Below are positions 15,514 to 26,069 of a DNA stretch of 64,000 nucleotides, piece after piece (positions within the stretch are counted from its first letter, which is position 1; each line of letters begins with the position of its first letter). This stretch comes from Burkholderia sp. lig30. GTDB taxonomy: Bacteria > Pseudomonadota > Gammaproteobacteria > Burkholderiales > Burkholderiaceae. Below the pieces are notes generated by a model that ran no database searches, was not told where the DNA came from, and saw nothing but the letters and a program-made list of their open reading frames with translations. The stretch spans positions 89,588 to 153,587 of the forward strand of contig NZ_JGVW01000053.1 in the NCBI RefSeq assembly GCF_000687455.2, in the 5' to 3' direction. Both the position numbers and the translations under genes were made by a program.

Positions 15514-17958
15514 TCAGGTCTTCGCATTGCGCAGCCGTAGTGCGTTTGAAATGACGGATGCCGAACTCAAGCTCATCGCCAGCGCTGCAATCATCGGCGA
15601 GAGCAACAGGCCGGTGAACGGATACAGCACGCCTGCCGCCAAAGGGACGCCAAGCGCGTTGTAGACAAACGCGAAGCCGAGGTTCTGCTTCATGTTGCGG
15701 ACGGTTGCCTCGGACAGTTCCCGAGCGCGCGCGATACCGCGCAAATCGCCCTTGACGAGCGTGACTTGCGCGCTGCTCATCGCGACATCGGTGCCGGTTC
15801 CCATCGCCACGCCGACATCGGCCTTCGCGAGCGCCGGTGCATCGTTAATGCCGTCCCCGGCCATCGCCACGACATGTCCGGCGTGTTGAAGCTTCGTCAC
15901 CAGGTCGAGTTTGTCGGCGGGCTTGACCTCGCCGTGAAATTCATCGACGCCGAGTTTTTCGGCAACCGCCCTCGCCGTCACCACACCATCGCCGGTCGCC
16001 ATCACGACGCGGATGCGATTTTCCTTCAATGTCGCGAGCGCTTCCGGCGTGGTTGTCTTGATCGGGTCGGCGACCGCCAACAGTCCGGCCAGGCGACCAT
16101 CGACCGACAAGTACATGACACTGGCGCCTTGTGCGCGCATACGGTCCGCTTCCTGCGCCAGCGGCTCGACGGACACCTGGTCGGCCTGCATCAGCACCGT
16201 GTTGCCGAGCGCCAGCCGACGGCCAGCGACCCGCCCGCGCACACCGATGCCTGTCGCGGATTCGAAGGCCTCCGCCCGGTCCAGCGCAAGACCTTTTTCG
16301 CGTGCTGCCTTCACGATGGCGGCAGCCAGCGGATGCTCGCTGCCCTGGTCCAGGCTCGCGGCCAGCCGCAGCACCTCCTCGTCCGCGAATCCGTTTGCGC
16401 CCGCGGCGCGCTCGAACGCGGGACGGCCCTCGGTCAGCGTTCCCGTCTTGTCGACGATGAGGACGTCGACCTTGCGCAGATTCTCGATGGCGGCCGCGTC
16501 GCGGAAGAGCACCCCGCTTGACGCCCCCTTGCCGCTCGCCACCATGATCGACATCGGCGTCGCGAGCCCGAGCGCGCAAGGACACGCAATGATGAGCACC
16601 GCGACCGCATTGATGAGACCGAATACCCAGCTGGGCTCGGGCCCGGCGATACCCCACACGAAGAACGTCAAAAGCGCGACGCTCACGACGCCGATGACGA
16701 ACACGCCGGCCACCTTGTCCGCCATTCGCTGCATGGGCGCGCGAGAACGCTGCGCCTGCGCGACCATCTGCACGATTTGCGACAACACCGTCTGGGAGCC
16801 GACCTTTTCAGAGCGAATGACCAGACTGCCGGCCGCATTCATCGTCGCACCAATGACGTGGTCGCCGACGCGCTTCGTGACCGGAATGGGCTCGCCGGTG
16901 ATCATGGACTCGTCCAGCGAACTCGAGCCATCGGTCACGACGCCATCCACGGGGACTTTCTCGCCGGGCCGAACACGCAGCAGATCGCCCACATGCACGT
17001 GGCCCAGCGGGATGTCCTCCTCGGAGCCATCCAGGTTGATGCGGCGCGCCGTCTTCGGCGCGAGGCCCAGAAGCGCCTTGATCGCCGCTGACGTCTGCGA
17101 ACGCGCCTTCAGCTCCAGCAATTGGCCCAGAAGCGTAAGAGAGATGATGACCGCCGCGGCCTCGAAATACACGCTGACGCGCCCGTGCGCGCTGTACGTC
17201 TCCGGGAACAGCCCGGGAAAGACCGTCGCGATGACGCTGTAAACGTAAGCCGCGCCAGTCCCGAGCCCGATGAGCGTCCACATGTTCGGACTGCGATTGA
17301 TGAACGAACGCACGCACCGCGCAAAGAACGGGAAGCCGGCCCAAAGGACAACGGGCGACGAAAGCGCGAATTCGACCCAGCTCTCGGTCGATGCCGGCAT
17401 CCATTCGAACGCGTGACCGAACATCGCCAGCACGAAGACGACCGCCGTCAGCGGCAGTGTCCACCAGAATCGGTGCCGGAAATCGACCAGCTCGGGATTT
17501 TCGCTTTCCTCCAGATTCGGCAGAATCGGTTCGAGCGTCATGCCGCACTTCGGGCACTGGCCCGGATGGTCCTGACGGATTTCCGGGTGCATGGGGCACG
17601 TGTAGAGGGTGCCCTCCGGCATGGGCGCCGGCGACTCCGCCATCGATGGCGCGACGTATTTCGCCGGCGCCGCCTGAAATTTCGTCAGGCAGGCCTGGCT
17701 GCAAAAGAAGTAGGGCTTCGCGTCGTATTCGCTGCGGAAGCGCGATGTCTCCTTGACCGGCATCCCGCACACGGGGTCGTGAAGCTGCGCCCCCTCGGCG
17801 CCAGGGTCGCGGCGTGCCTCGCCGTGATGCGCATGCGCGTCATGCTCATCCTGACCGGAATGATGGTGCTCACACGTGTCGTGGACATAATGTGTACCTG
17901 ACGCGTGCGCTGAAACCGGCTGCTGATGTGGCCCGTGGGCTTCACGTTGACCGTTCAT
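15514..17958 (-). CDS. copA: Copper/silver-translocating P1B-type ATPase
   Basis: An 814-residue inner-membrane pump that should export Cu(I)/Ag(I) from the cytoplasm using ATP. The N-terminus is His-rich. A YHS domain follows (HDPVCGMPV, residues about 60-100), then a heavy-metal-binding motif ([19 protein letters not shown]) instead of the usual CxxC HMA domain. The core has the CPC transport motif ([13 protein letters not shown]), the phosphorylation site DKTGTLTEG, the HP locus ([10 protein letters not shown]), [16 protein letters not shown], and a C-terminal MSS-containing helix. The architecture matches SilP/CopF-type pumps of metal islands. A strong AGGAG site precedes the ATG. It lies 75 bases downstream of a CueR-like regulator gene. 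Confidence 0.95.
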   Translation of the reverse strand: MNGQREAHGPHQQPVSAHASGTHYVHDTCEHHHSGQDEHDAHAHHGEARRDPGAEGAQLHDPVCGMPVKETSRFRSEYDAKPYFFCSQACLTKFQAAPAKYVAPSMAESPAPMPEGTLYTCPMHPEIRQDHPGQCPKCGMTLEPILPNLEESENPELVDFRHRFWWTLPLTAVVFVLAMFGHAFEWMPASTESWVEFALSSPVVLWAGFPFFARCVRSFINRSPNMWTLIGLGTGAAYVYSVIATVFPGLFPETYSAHGRVSVYFEAAAVIISLTLLGQLLELKARSQTSAAIKALLGLAPKTARRINLDGSEEDIPLGHVHVGDLLRVRPGEKVPVDGVVTDGSSSLDESMITGEPIPVTKRVGDHVIGATMNAAGSLVIRSEKVGSQTVLSQIVQMVAQAQRSRAPMQRMADKVAGVFVIGVVSVALLTFFVWGIAGPEPSWVFGLINAVAVLIIACPCALGLATPMSIMVASGKGASSGVLFRDAAAIENLRKVDVLIVDKTGTLTEGRPAFERAAGANGFADEEVLRLAASLDQGSEHPLAAAIVKAAREKGLALDRAEAFESATGIGVRGRVAGRRLALGNTVLMQADQVSVEPLAQEADRMRAQGASVMYLSVDGRLAGLLAVADPIKTTTPEALATLKENRIRVVMATGDGVVTARAVAEKLGVDEFHGEVKPADKLDLVTKLQHAGHVVAMAGDGINDAPALAKADVGVAMGTGTDVAMSSAQVTLVKGDLRGIARARELSEATVRNMKQNLGFAFVYNALGVPLAAGVLYPFTGLLLSPMIAALAMSLSSASVISNALRLRNAKT

Positions 17959-18033
17959 CTTGGCGCTCCTTCGTTATTTGCACTGAATCGGGGTTATTCA
18001 TACCCGGTTTGCGAGCCAGTCTTCTGTCCTGAG

Positions 18034-18435
18034 TCAATCGCAATGCGTTTGCCCGGCCAACTCGGCCAATATCGGACAGTCCGGGCGCGAGTCGCCCTTG
18101 CAGTGCTCGGCCAGATACTGGAGTGTGTCCCGCATTTCGACGAGTTCGCGGATACGCTCGTTCAGGTCGTCGATGTGCTGCGTCACGAGCTGCTTGACCT
18201 CGCTGCTGGGACGCTCCCGGTCTTCCCAGAGCGCCAGCAATGCCGAAATCTGTTTGGTCGAAAAACCAAGATGTCGCGCCCGGCGCACGAAGCGGAGGAC
18301 TTCGACATCCTTGGCCGTGTAGACCCGGTAGTTCGACTCCGTCCGCGTCGCAGGCCGGATGAGTCCGGCCTCTTCATAGTGACGAATCATCTTCGCTGAA
18401 ACGCCAGAAGATTTCGCGACCTCGCCGATATTCAT
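18034..18435 (-). CDS. cueR: MerR-family copper-responsive regulator, CueR type
   Basis: A 133-residue MerR protein with N-terminal helix-turn-helix (MNIGEVAKSSGVSAKMIRHY), a long dimerisation helix, and the metal loop CKGDSRPDC. That loop is the C-x7-C spacing typical of CueR-like Cu(I)/Ag(I) sensors. The start was placed at the ATG after GGAGAGACGC rather than ten codons earlier. It is transcribed with the copper ATPase gene from a promoter with the long spacer characteristic of MerR regulation. Confidence 0.93.
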   Translation of the reverse strand: MNIGEVAKSSGVSAKMIRHYEEAGLIRPATRTESNYRVYTAKDVEVLRFVRRARHLGFSTKQISALLALWEDRERPSSEVKQLVTQHIDDLNERIRELVEMRDTLQYLAEHCKGDSRPDCPILAELAGQTHCD

Positions 18436-18477
18436 GCGTCTCTCCTTCAGTGGAACTCCCACCATCTGATGAACTGC

Positions 18478-18508
18478 ATCTTCAACCTTCCCACATTGGG
18501 AGAGTCAA
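18478..18508 (-). promoter_or_regulatory. CueR-type promoter/operator with 19-bp spacer
   Basis: On the minus strand TTGACT and GAAGAT are separated by exactly 19 bases, the over-long spacer used by MerR activators. The spacer holds a dyad, CTCCCA-ATG-TGGGAAGG, close to the known CueR box (CCTTCC...GGAAGG). Transcription would start about 35 bases upstream of the regulator gene and continue into the copper ATPase. Confidence 0.75.
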
Positions 18509-18624
18509 GGGCGCCGGTATCACCGCACCAGGACTCAGGCGGCCCACCGGATAAGTCAGTCATTCCAGGTGAGAGACTTCCTGCGCAGCACGCGCTGTTT
18601 GCCCCAGGTGGAGCCGATGTGGCG

Positions 18625-18942
18625 TCAAGGTGCCGAAGCCGCAGCCGTCCGCACACGCCAGAAACGCTCAACAGGAATGACGGCCACGATTCCATCCCCT
18701 CCCGATTGTTCGTTTGCGACACTGATTATTTCCTTCGTAATCGCGTCGACGTTATCCGCTGCCGTGAAGACTTCAATCTTGATGTGCTCCGTCGTCCAGT
18801 CGCTGGCGAAGAGATTGGGGTGCACACCAAATCCCCTGACGCTGGTCACCGTCATTCCGTGAATGTGCAGCGCGCACAGTCGTCTTTCGAGCACGTTCAA
18901 CGCGTCGGGACGCACCACCGCGATAACGCATTTCAGTTCCAT
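18625..18942 (-). CDS. PII-like protein of metal-efflux operons
   Basis: A 105-residue GlnB/PII-fold protein (KCVIAVVRPDALNVLERRL, VHPNLFASDW in the T-loop region, KIEVFTAADNVDAITKEI). It lacks the T-loop Tyr-uridylylation context of GlnB/GlnK. PII-like proteins beside RND metal pumps form a recognised subgroup (PII-NG), thought to sense a small ligand or modulate the pump; the function here is inferred from context. A good AGGAG site lies six bases before the start. It is the last gene downstream of cusCBA-cusF on this strand. Confidence 0.85.
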   Translation of the reverse strand: MELKCVIAVVRPDALNVLERRLCALHIHGMTVTSVRGFGVHPNLFASDWTTEHIKIEVFTAADNVDAITKEIISVANEQSGGDGIVAVIPVERFWRVRTAAASAP

Positions 18943-19069
18943 GGCATTCTCCTGTTTCCGAATACGGGCGGCGGCCGTTCATCCCTTTGACACCCATAGT
19001 GCGTTGACGGCCGCCTCACTCTGTCCCGCATCCTGAATTCCGGCCTGCGTCAGCGATATCAGCACACCG

Positions 19070-19429
19070 TCAGGACTGCTTCACCAGCTTCACGATGGTG
19101 AGCGTTCCGTTGATGCTCTCGACACGGACCTTGACCTTGTCGCCCTCGTGAATCCGCTTGACCATCGCGGCATCCCTGGCCTTGAACGCCATTGTCATCG
19201 GCGGCATGCCGACGTTTTCGAGTGCACCATGCTTCAGCGTGACCATGCCGCTGGCGGCATCGACCTTCTTCACCTCCGCGTCGGCGAGCATGGCATTCGA
19301 CGATGTCGAAGTCGAAGCCGACGCCTTCATCGGCATGGTCATGCCGGCCATGTCATCGCCAGCAAATGCCGGCGCAGCGAATGCGCCAATTGCGCAGAAA
19401 GCGATAGTGGTAACAAACAGCTTCTTCAT
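19070..19429 (-). CDS. cusF: CusF-like periplasmic Cu/Ag-binding protein
   Basis: A 119-residue exported protein with a signal peptide (to AFA, residue 23) and a Met-rich segment ([11 protein letters not shown]). The CusF OB-fold has [19 protein letters not shown] and GMPPMTMAF. The Cu site of E. coli CusF is H-x7-W-x2-M-x-M; here the Trp is Met (H-x7-M-x2-M-x-M), which removes the cation-pi cap. It should deliver periplasmic Cu(I)/Ag(I) to CusB/CusA. Its start overlaps the cusA stop by four bases. Confidence 0.93.
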   Translation of the reverse strand: MKKLFVTTIAFCAIGAFAAPAFAGDDMAGMTMPMKASASTSTSSNAMLADAEVKKVDAASGMVTLKHGALENVGMPPMTMAFKARDAAMVKRIHEGDKVKVRVESINGTLTIVKLVKQS

Positions 19430-22400
19430 TGCGTTTCTCCAGGTTGGCTAGATGGCACCTTCATGCCGGATGGGACGACATCGAACGTCTGCGACGGGTT
19501 CGGGTTTCGCGCGCGGCGGCGCTGCAACAGAAACCAGGCCGCGGGGATAACGAACATGGAAAGCAGCGGCGCAGTGACCATGCCGCCGACCATCGGGGCG
19601 GCAATACGTTGCATCACTTCGGAACCGGCACCGTGGCCGACCATGATGGGAACAAGGCCGGCCAGCACGACAGCGACCGTCATCGCCTTGGGGCGCACGC
19701 GCAGTACGGCACCTTCGCGAATCGCGTCGAACAGCAGCGCTTCCGTGAGTGGCTCGCCGGCTTCCAGCCGGCGGTTCAACGCGCCCTTCAGGTATAACAG
19801 CATGACGACGCCGAATTCGGCCGCGACGCCAGCGAGCGCGATGAAGCCGACCGACGTCGCGACAGAGACCGCGTGGCCCAGCCCCCAGATCAGCCAGAAG
19901 CCGCCGACGAGCGCGAACGGCACGGTCGACATCAGCAACAGCGCGTCCGCTGCGGAATTGAACGTCAGGAACAACAGCACGAAGATGACGACGAGCGTCA
20001 CCGGGATAACCGTGCGCAGCTTCGCCGCTGCTCGCTCCAGATACTCGAATTGCCCGGACCAGGCGATTGAATAGCCCGGGGGCAGCTTGACCTGCCGCGC
20101 AACGGTCTTCTGCATCGTCTGGACCGCGGACCGAAGGTCCGTGTTACGAATATCGACGTACACGTAGCCTGAGAGACGCGCATTTTCGCTACGAATCATG
20201 GGCGGGCCGTCGGCAATCGTGATGCGAGCGACGTCGCCGAGCTGGATTTGCGCGCCACGGTCCGTGACAACCGGCAGTTGCCGCAGCCTCTCGAGCGAGT
20301 CGCGGACTTCGCGCGGGTAACGGATATTGATCGGGAAGCGCTCCCGGCCGGCAATCACTTCGCCAACGTTTTCTCCGCCGACGGCCGACGAGACGACCGA
20401 CTGGATGTCCGCGACTGAAAGGCCATACCGTGCGGCCGCGAGCCGGTCGATGTCGACATCGATATACCGGCCGCCGTTCAGCCGCTCCGCCAATGCCGAG
20501 GTCACACCCGGCACGCCCTTCACGGCGGTTTCGACCTGCGTCGCAATACGGTCGATTTGCGTCAGGTCGGGACCGGAAATTTTGACCCCGACCGGCGTCT
20601 TGATACCCGTGGACAGCATGTCGAGACGATTGCGAATGGGCGGCACCCACACGTTCGACAGGCCCGGCACCTTGACGGTCCGGTCCAGCTCGTCGACCAG
20701 TTTCTCCGGCGTCATGCCCGGCCGCCACTGGCTGCGCGGCTTGAACTGAATCGTTGTCTCGAACATCTCGAGCGGTGCCGGGTCCGTGGCCGTGTCGGCG
20801 CGGCCGGATTTGCCGAATACCGTCGCCACTTCAGGCACCGTCTTGATGAGCCGGTCGGTCTGCTGCAGCAACTCGGACGCTTTCTCCGCCGAAATTCCCG
20901 GCAGCGCGGTCGGCATGTACAGCAAATCGCCCTCGTCGAGCGGCGGCATGAACTCGCCCCCAAGACGGGAAACCGGGATGAGGGTCAGCGCGAGAGCCAC
21001 GCCTGCCAGGCCGATGGCGAGCCAGGGGCGCATCAGTGTTGCCTCGAGCAGCGGCTTGTACAGCCGAATCAGCACGCGGTTGATGGGGTTCGCGCTCTCG
21101 TGCGGAATGCGTCCACGGATGAGATATCCCATCAGCACCGGCACGAGCGTCACCGACAATCCGGCAGCGGCGGCAATCGTGTACGTCTTCGTGAATGCAA
21201 GTGGCGAGAACAGCTTGCCTTCCTGACCTTCCAGTGAGAACACCGGAATGAACGACAGCGTGATGATGAGCAGCGAGAAGAACAGCGCCGGCCCGACTTC
21301 CGCCGCGGAGGTCGCGATGAGCTCCCAGCGATGCGCCGTCGACATCGGCACACCCGTGTTCTCGTGCTCATACGCCTCCAGGTGCTTGTGCGCGTTTTCT
21401 ATCATCACGATGGCCGCGTCAATCATCGCGCCAATGGCAATCGCGATGCCGCCCAGCGACATCAGGTTCGCATTCACGCCCTGGTAGCGCATGACGATGA
21501 ACGCGGCCAGGACGCCGAGCGGCAGCGACAGGATGGCGACGAACGCGCTTCGCATGTGAAACAGGAACACCGCGCAAACGAGCCCGACGATGATGAACTC
21601 CTCGATGAGCTTGTCCTTCAGGTTGTCCACGGCGCGTTCGATGAGCTGCGAGCGGTCGTAAGTCGTGACGATCTCGACACCGGGCGGCAGTGAGCGCTTC
21701 AGGTCGGAGAGTTTGGCCTTGACGGCGTCGATGGTCGTCAACGCGTTCTTGCCCGAGCGCATGACGATGACGCCACCCGCGACTTCTCCTTCGCCGTTCA
21801 GTTCGGCGATGCCACGACGCATCTCGGGACCCGTCTGGATGCGCGCAATGTCTCCGAGCAGCACTGGCGTACCGGCGTCATTCGTTCGCAGCACGATATT
21901 GCGGAAGTCGTCGAGCGAGCGCAGGTAACCGGACGAGCGCACCATGTACTCCGACTCGGCAAGCTCGACCACCGAGCCACCGGACTCCTGGTTGGCCTTG
22001 CCCAGCGCATCGGCCACCATGGATTGCGTAATGCCGTAGGCGCGCAATTTGTCCGGGTCCAACACGACCTGATACTGGCGCACCATCCCTCCGATGCTCG
22101 CGACCTCGGAGACGTCCGGCACCGACTTCAGTTCGAATTTGAGGAACCAGTCGTTGAGCGCGCGCAACTGCCCGAGATCGTGTTGCCCGCTCCGGTCGAC
22201 GAGCGCGTACTCGTACACCCAGCCGACGCCCGTTGCATCAGGACCGAGCGAGACGGTCGCGCCTTGCAGGAGGCGGCTTTGCACTTGATTCAGGTACTCC
22301 AGCACACGCGAGCGCGCCCAGTACTGGTCCGTCCTGTCGTCGAACAGCACGTAGACGAACGCGTCACCGAACGACGAGTACGCGCGAATGGTTCTGGCGC

Positions 22401-22632
22401 CAGGCACGCCGAGCAGCGTCGTCGTCAGCGGATACGTGACCTGGTCCTCGACGACCTGCGGCGCCTTGCCCGGATACGACGCCTTGATGATGACCTGCGT
22501 ATCCGACAGGTCCGGCAGCGCGTCGAGCGGCGTTTCCTTCAGCGAGTACACGCCCCATGCCGTCACCAGCATGGTCGCGAGCAGCACGAGGAACCGGTTG
22601 TGAATCGACCAGCGAATAAGGCGCGCAATCAT
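19426..22632 (-). CDS. cusA: CusA-type Cu/Ag RND efflux pump
   Basis: A 1,068-residue heavy-metal RND transporter of the Cu(I)/Ag(I) subclass. Proton-relay residues of CusA are present in [13 protein letters not shown] (Asp), [15 protein letters not shown] (Glu) and [16 protein letters not shown] (Lys). The periplasmic cleft has the three methionines of the CusA binding site in [20 protein letters not shown] and [11 protein letters not shown]. Length is that of the family. It overlaps cusB and cusF by four bases each, consistent with a translationally coupled tripartite pump spanning both membranes. Confidence 0.97.
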   Translation of the reverse strand: MIARLIRWSIHNRFLVLLATMLVTAWGVYSLKETPLDALPDLSDTQVIIKASYPGKAPQVVEDQVTYPLTTTLLGVPGARTIRAYSSFGDAFVYVLFDDRTDQYWARSRVLEYLNQVQSRLLQGATVSLGPDATGVGWVYEYALVDRSGQHDLGQLRALNDWFLKFELKSVPDVSEVASIGGMVRQYQVVLDPDKLRAYGITQSMVADALGKANQESGGSVVELAESEYMVRSSGYLRSLDDFRNIVLRTNDAGTPVLLGDIARIQTGPEMRRGIAELNGEGEVAGGVIVMRSGKNALTTIDAVKAKLSDLKRSLPPGVEIVTTYDRSQLIERAVDNLKDKLIEEFIIVGLVCAVFLFHMRSAFVAILSLPLGVLAAFIVMRYQGVNANLMSLGGIAIAIGAMIDAAIVMIENAHKHLEAYEHENTGVPMSTAHRWELIATSAAEVGPALFFSLLIITLSFIPVFSLEGQEGKLFSPLAFTKTYTIAAAAGLSVTLVPVLMGYLIRGRIPHESANPINRVLIRLYKPLLEATLMRPWLAIGLAGVALALTLIPVSRLGGEFMPPLDEGDLLYMPTALPGISAEKASELLQQTDRLIKTVPEVATVFGKSGRADTATDPAPLEMFETTIQFKPRSQWRPGMTPEKLVDELDRTVKVPGLSNVWVPPIRNRLDMLSTGIKTPVGVKISGPDLTQIDRIATQVETAVKGVPGVTSALAERLNGGRYIDVDIDRLAAARYGLSVADIQSVVSSAVGGENVGEVIAGRERFPINIRYPREVRDSLERLRQLPVVTDRGAQIQLGDVARITIADGPPMIRSENARLSGYVYVDIRNTDLRSAVQTMQKTVARQVKLPPGYSIAWSGQFEYLERAAAKLRTVIPVTLVVIFVLLFLTFNSAADALLLMSTVPFALVGGFWLIWGLGHAVSVATSVGFIALAGVAAEFGVVMLLYLKGALNRRLEAGEPLTEALLFDAIREGAVLRVRPKAMTVAVVLAGLVPIMVGHGAGSEVMQRIAAPMVGGMVTAPLLSMFVIPAAWFLLQRRRARNPNPSQTFDVVPSGMKVPSSQPGETQ

Positions 22633-24152
22633 TTCGCGCCTCCTGCTGGTTCAACCTTGGTAAGTTGGTAGCCGTCGTCCGTTTGCTTGAAGACGAAGTG
22701 CACGGTCTGGCCGGCCTTCACGTCCGGAAAGGCGTTGGGCGCAGGCTTGTTGAACGCCATTGTCATCGCGCCCCATCCGAGCGCGGGAACAGGTTGGTGC
22801 GAGAACGTGATGTCCGAGGCCGTCACCTTTTCGACCTTGCCAGTCGTCTCATAGGTGTGTGCGGCTGCGGCGGAGCCTGGCGTGGCGAGGCTCGCGCCGG
22901 TGCGGCTCTCCAACCGGGGGAGAACCGATTTCAGGCTGGCCTCGGAATCGATGAGGAACTGGCCGGACGCGACGACGGTATCGCCTTCGTTCAATCCGCT
23001 GAGTATCTCGGTTTCGTTGCTGACGTCATTGCCTGTGGTGACCGACGCGGGTTGAAGGCGACCGTCGCTGTTCTTCACGATGACCACCGAGCGCTTGCCC
23101 GTGGCGATGACCGCTTCGGACGGCACGAGCAGACGCGATACGGCTTTCTGGCCGCCGATGCGCACGCGCATCAACATGCCCGGCGTCAGCTTGAGCGTGC
23201 TGTTGTCGATTTCCAGACGCGCCTGCAGCGTGCGGCTGGTGGTGCTGATGCCAGGCAGCATTTCGCGGATGCGGCCCGTGAAGTGCCGGGCCGGGTCGCC
23301 GGCGAACGTCGCATCGACCGTCATGCCTGGCTGCACGCTCATCGCGAGCGCTTCCGGAATTTCGACGATGAGCCAGAGCGTCGACAAGCCGGAAATCTTC
23401 GCGAGCGTCTGCCCCGGCGCCACCATCGCACCGTCGCGAACGTTCAGTTCGCTGACGACGCCCGTCTCCGGCGACGTCAGGACGACGTGCGTTTGCGCGT
23501 TGCCGGTCCGGTCGAGGCTTGCGATGACGCCGTCGGGGATCGACAGCGCGCGCATGCGCGCCCGCGACGCGTCAAGCAGACTGCCATCCATGCCACCTCG
23601 CTTGAGCGCGAGGTATTCTTCTTGCGGTGCGAGCCAGTCCGGCACGAACAACGACGCAATCGGCGCGCCTTTGGCGATGCGCTGCATCGGCGCGCCGGCG
23701 TACAGACGGTCGATGTAGCCCGTGACGCGCGACTGAACGACGTCCGAGCGTGACTCATCGAACTGCGTCGTGCCGACCGCATCGAACCCGCCCGTCGTGT
23801 CCTGCCGGCGAACGGTCGCATAGCGGATGCCGAGATTCTGCTGCAAACCCGGGTCGATCTCGATGCCAGACGAGCTGCCGCCTTCGTCCGCGTAAACGGG
23901 CTCGAGCTGCATGTCCATGAATGGCGATTTGCCCGGCTTGTCGAAGTGCTGGTTCGGCACCATCGGGTCATGCCAGTACAGCACCTTCCTGCCGGTCTTC
24001 GCGTCAATCCTGTCGCCAGAAGCGGAGGCAGCGGTTGGTGCCGCCACTGCGCCGGTCGATGCGTGGCGCGCACCGACGAAGTAGCCTGCTCCGAGCAAGA
24101 TGGCGCCGGCGAACACCGCCAGCACGGCGCGCACCAGTGGTTTGTGGGTCAT
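22629..24152 (-). CDS. cusB: CusB-type membrane-fusion protein with C-terminal CusF domain
   Basis: A 507-residue periplasmic adaptor. An N-terminal membrane anchor is followed by the metal-accepting segment [20 protein letters not shown] with MDM, equivalent to the Met site of CusB. Lipoyl, barrel and hairpin domains follow ([38 protein letters not shown]). Residues about 425-507 form a fused CusF-like domain with the complete site [16 protein letters not shown] (H-x7-W-x2-M-x-M). This matches the SilB architecture known from Cupriavidus. The start is the ATG after AAGGAGAACAAC; an upstream extension in frame is an artefact over cusC. Confidence 0.95.
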   Translation of the reverse strand: MTHKPLVRAVLAVFAGAILLGAGYFVGARHASTGAVAAPTAASASGDRIDAKTGRKVLYWHDPMVPNQHFDKPGKSPFMDMQLEPVYADEGGSSSGIEIDPGLQQNLGIRYATVRRQDTTGGFDAVGTTQFDESRSDVVQSRVTGYIDRLYAGAPMQRIAKGAPIASLFVPDWLAPQEEYLALKRGGMDGSLLDASRARMRALSIPDGVIASLDRTGNAQTHVVLTSPETGVVSELNVRDGAMVAPGQTLAKISGLSTLWLIVEIPEALAMSVQPGMTVDATFAGDPARHFTGRIREMLPGISTTSRTLQARLEIDNSTLKLTPGMLMRVRIGGQKAVSRLLVPSEAVIATGKRSVVIVKNSDGRLQPASVTTGNDVSNETEILSGLNEGDTVVASGQFLIDSEASLKSVLPRLESRTGASLATPGSAAAAHTYETTGKVEKVTASDITFSHQPVPALGWGAMTMAFNKPAPNAFPDVKAGQTVHFVFKQTDDGYQLTKVEPAGGAK

Positions 24153-24163
24153 GTTGTTCTCCT

Positions 24164-25456
24164 TCACTGAGCAGCGGCCATCGTGGACGGTACGACTTGA
24201 TATTCGAGCTGGGCCCAGGTTTGCGAGACCTCGCGCTTGAGGTCGAGTACCTGCAGCTGGGCATCCAGCTGCCCGCGACGGGCGGCGAACGTGTCTGCGA
24301 GTGACCCGGTCCCGGCGCGATAGGCGGCATTCGCGAGCGCGACGCGTTGGTCTGCCGCCGGCAACAGGGATTGGTCCAGATTGGCAATGCGCTCGCGGCC
24401 GCTCGCCAGGATGGCGGACTGGCTGCGAATGTCGGCCTGTACCTGCCGAAGCGTGTCCTCGTAGGTCAGACGCGCCCTGGTTGCGAGTTCGGCCTTCTCC
24501 GCGACGTCGCGGTTCTGGCGATTCTTCCGATTCAGCGGCAGCGGAATGCTGACGCCCACCGACACCATGTTCGAGTACGCTCCGCCGCGTTGCTGATATG
24601 CGACTTCCCACGTCCAGTTCGGACGGCGCTCGCTGTCGGCGACCGCCGTATTCGCCTCGGCGACGGCGATGTCGTCAGCCGCAGCCACGAGCGTCGGCTG
24701 CGCGACGCGTAGTTCGTCCGGCGGTAATGAGGAAACGAAAGACTCGGGCGTGGGTGGCTCCCCGGCGACATCCGAAACCGGCGCGGCCGTCCAGCGCGAC
24801 AGGCCGATCAGCGCGGTCTGGTAGGTCTGCTGCGCCTTCAGCACCTGGTCACGGGTTTGCGCCAGCATGGCTTGCGCCTGGACCACGTCAGCGGCACTCG
24901 CCTTCGCACCACGATAGGACGCCTTCGTGGCCGCCAGCTCGTGATTCATGTGGTCCAGCAACGCGTGCTGGAGCCCGAGTGCCTTTTTCGCATAGACGGC
25001 ATTGAGCCAGGCCGTCGCGGTCTGTTGACGGACATTGGCCATCTGCATCAGATAGCCGGCGCGTTCGCGCCCGACGACCTCGGTCGCCAGCGTGGAACGC
25101 AGCCGTCGCTTCTCACCGGAAACCCATTCCTGTTCGATGCCGATGCGCCGCATCGTCATGAAGTCCTGGCCAATGGTGAAGCGCTGCGGACCGTTCACGG
25201 GCAAATTGTCGATGCCCGCCGTGAGCATCGGGTCCGGAAGCTGGCCGGCTTTGACTGCCACCTCCGAGCTGGCGCGAACGGAGGCTTGCGCCGCCTGCAT
25301 CGACGCGGAACGGTCGGTCGCCGATTGCAACGCTGCGTCCAGCGTAAGAGATGCTTGCTGTGCGTGTACGACGCCTGCAAATACGAGCGCGGCAAAAAGT
25401 GTATGCGCGCGCCAAGGGACACGCCGACCCCGCGACGTACCGAAATTGAATCGCAT
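24164..25456 (-). CDS. cusC: CusC-type outer-membrane factor (TolC family)
   Basis: A 430-residue TolC-family protein with a signal peptide ending near VHAQQ and two long helical repeats typical of the family (LDAALQSATDRSASMQAAQA; VGVSIPLPLNRKNRQNRDVA). It has no lipobox cysteine, unlike E. coli CusC. It should form the outer-membrane exit duct of the CusCBA pump. It is 12 bases upstream of cusB on the same strand. Confidence 0.92.
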   Translation of the reverse strand: MRFNFGTSRGRRVPWRAHTLFAALVFAGVVHAQQASLTLDAALQSATDRSASMQAAQASVRASSEVAVKAGQLPDPMLTAGIDNLPVNGPQRFTIGQDFMTMRRIGIEQEWVSGEKRRLRSTLATEVVGRERAGYLMQMANVRQQTATAWLNAVYAKKALGLQHALLDHMNHELAATKASYRGAKASAADVVQAQAMLAQTRDQVLKAQQTYQTALIGLSRWTAAPVSDVAGEPPTPESFVSSLPPDELRVAQPTLVAAADDIAVAEANTAVADSERRPNWTWEVAYQQRGGAYSNMVSVGVSIPLPLNRKNRQNRDVAEKAELATRARLTYEDTLRQVQADIRSQSAILASGRERIANLDQSLLPAADQRVALANAAYRAGTGSLADTFAARRGQLDAQLQVLDLKREVSQTWAQLEYQVVPSTMAAAQ

Positions 25457-25548
25457 GTTCTAACCCCAACGGCGAAATCCCATAGGGACTCCACGTCCTG
25501 ACATAGGACGAACCTCACCGCGGCTGCGGTGAACCTGTCGGATCGGGA

Positions 25549-25917
25549 TTAAATGAGGCGGGGAGGTCGCCACAACCCGTTCGGGTCGCGGACCGGGAGA
25601 GACTGGGCGTAATGGAAGGTGACAGGTTGAGCAAGCGCGGCAGGCCGGCTGACGTCCACTCGAGCGGCCGGATGGTACAGGCTGCCGAATTGACACTGGG
25701 CACTCACTTTGCAGAACACGCCCTTGGCCTTGGCTTTGTCGACGGACGACGGTTTCATTGAATCGCAGCCGGGCATGTCACCAGGCGTGCTGACACTTGA
25801 CTCCACGGACATGTTTTGCTGCATCGGACATTCGCCGGTCAAGCCGCTCGCTGCCAACCCACTGATGGGTAGCACCGCGCAAAGCAGCAAGAGGAAGATG
25901 GTCCGAAGCAGTTTCAT
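25549..25917 (-). CDS. Small exported protein at the head of the cusCBA operon
   Basis: A 122-residue protein with a signal peptide (MKLLRTIFLLLLCAVLPISG, cleavage near LAA) and a Cys/Met-containing middle (ECPMQQNMS, PGCDSM, FCKVSAQC). Similar short proteins open cus/czc-type operons; their function is not established, but periplasmic metal binding or regulation is plausible. The start codon lies seven bases after a perfect TATAAT, implying a leaderless transcript. It precedes cusC by 92 bases. Confidence 0.75.
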   Translation of the reverse strand: MKLLRTIFLLLLCAVLPISGLAASGLTGECPMQQNMSVESSVSTPGDMPGCDSMKPSSVDKAKAKGVFCKVSAQCQFGSLYHPAARVDVSRPAALAQPVTFHYAQSLPVRDPNGLWRPPRLI

Positions 25918-25924
25918 GGTGCAA

Positions 25925-25953
25925 ATTATAGCTCGCCCGCCAGATGATGAAAT
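25925..25953 (-). promoter_or_regulatory. Promoter of the cusCBA operon, probably leaderless
   Basis: On the minus strand ATTTCA and a perfect TATAAT are separated by 17 bases. The TATAAT ends seven bases before the ATG of the first gene, so transcription should start at or next to the start codon. No Shine-Dalgarno is present. Confidence 0.6.
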
Positions 25954-25962
25954 GCGCCCATG

Positions 25963-25988
25963 AAAAGAGCCCGGCACGCAGCCGGGCT
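25963..25988 (-). terminator. Terminator downstream of copD
   Basis: On the minus strand AGCCCGGC-TGCGT-GCCGGGCT is followed by CTTTTC. It is an 8-bp perfect stem with a short U-run, lying 82 bases past copD. It separates the copCD genes from the cusCBA promoter. Confidence 0.7.
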
Positions 25989-26069
25989 TGAAATGGATGC
26001 TCGCTGGAGGCGCGTGTTGCAGCCTCATGGACGAACCACCCGCGTGGATGGATAAGACACCCGACTGAA

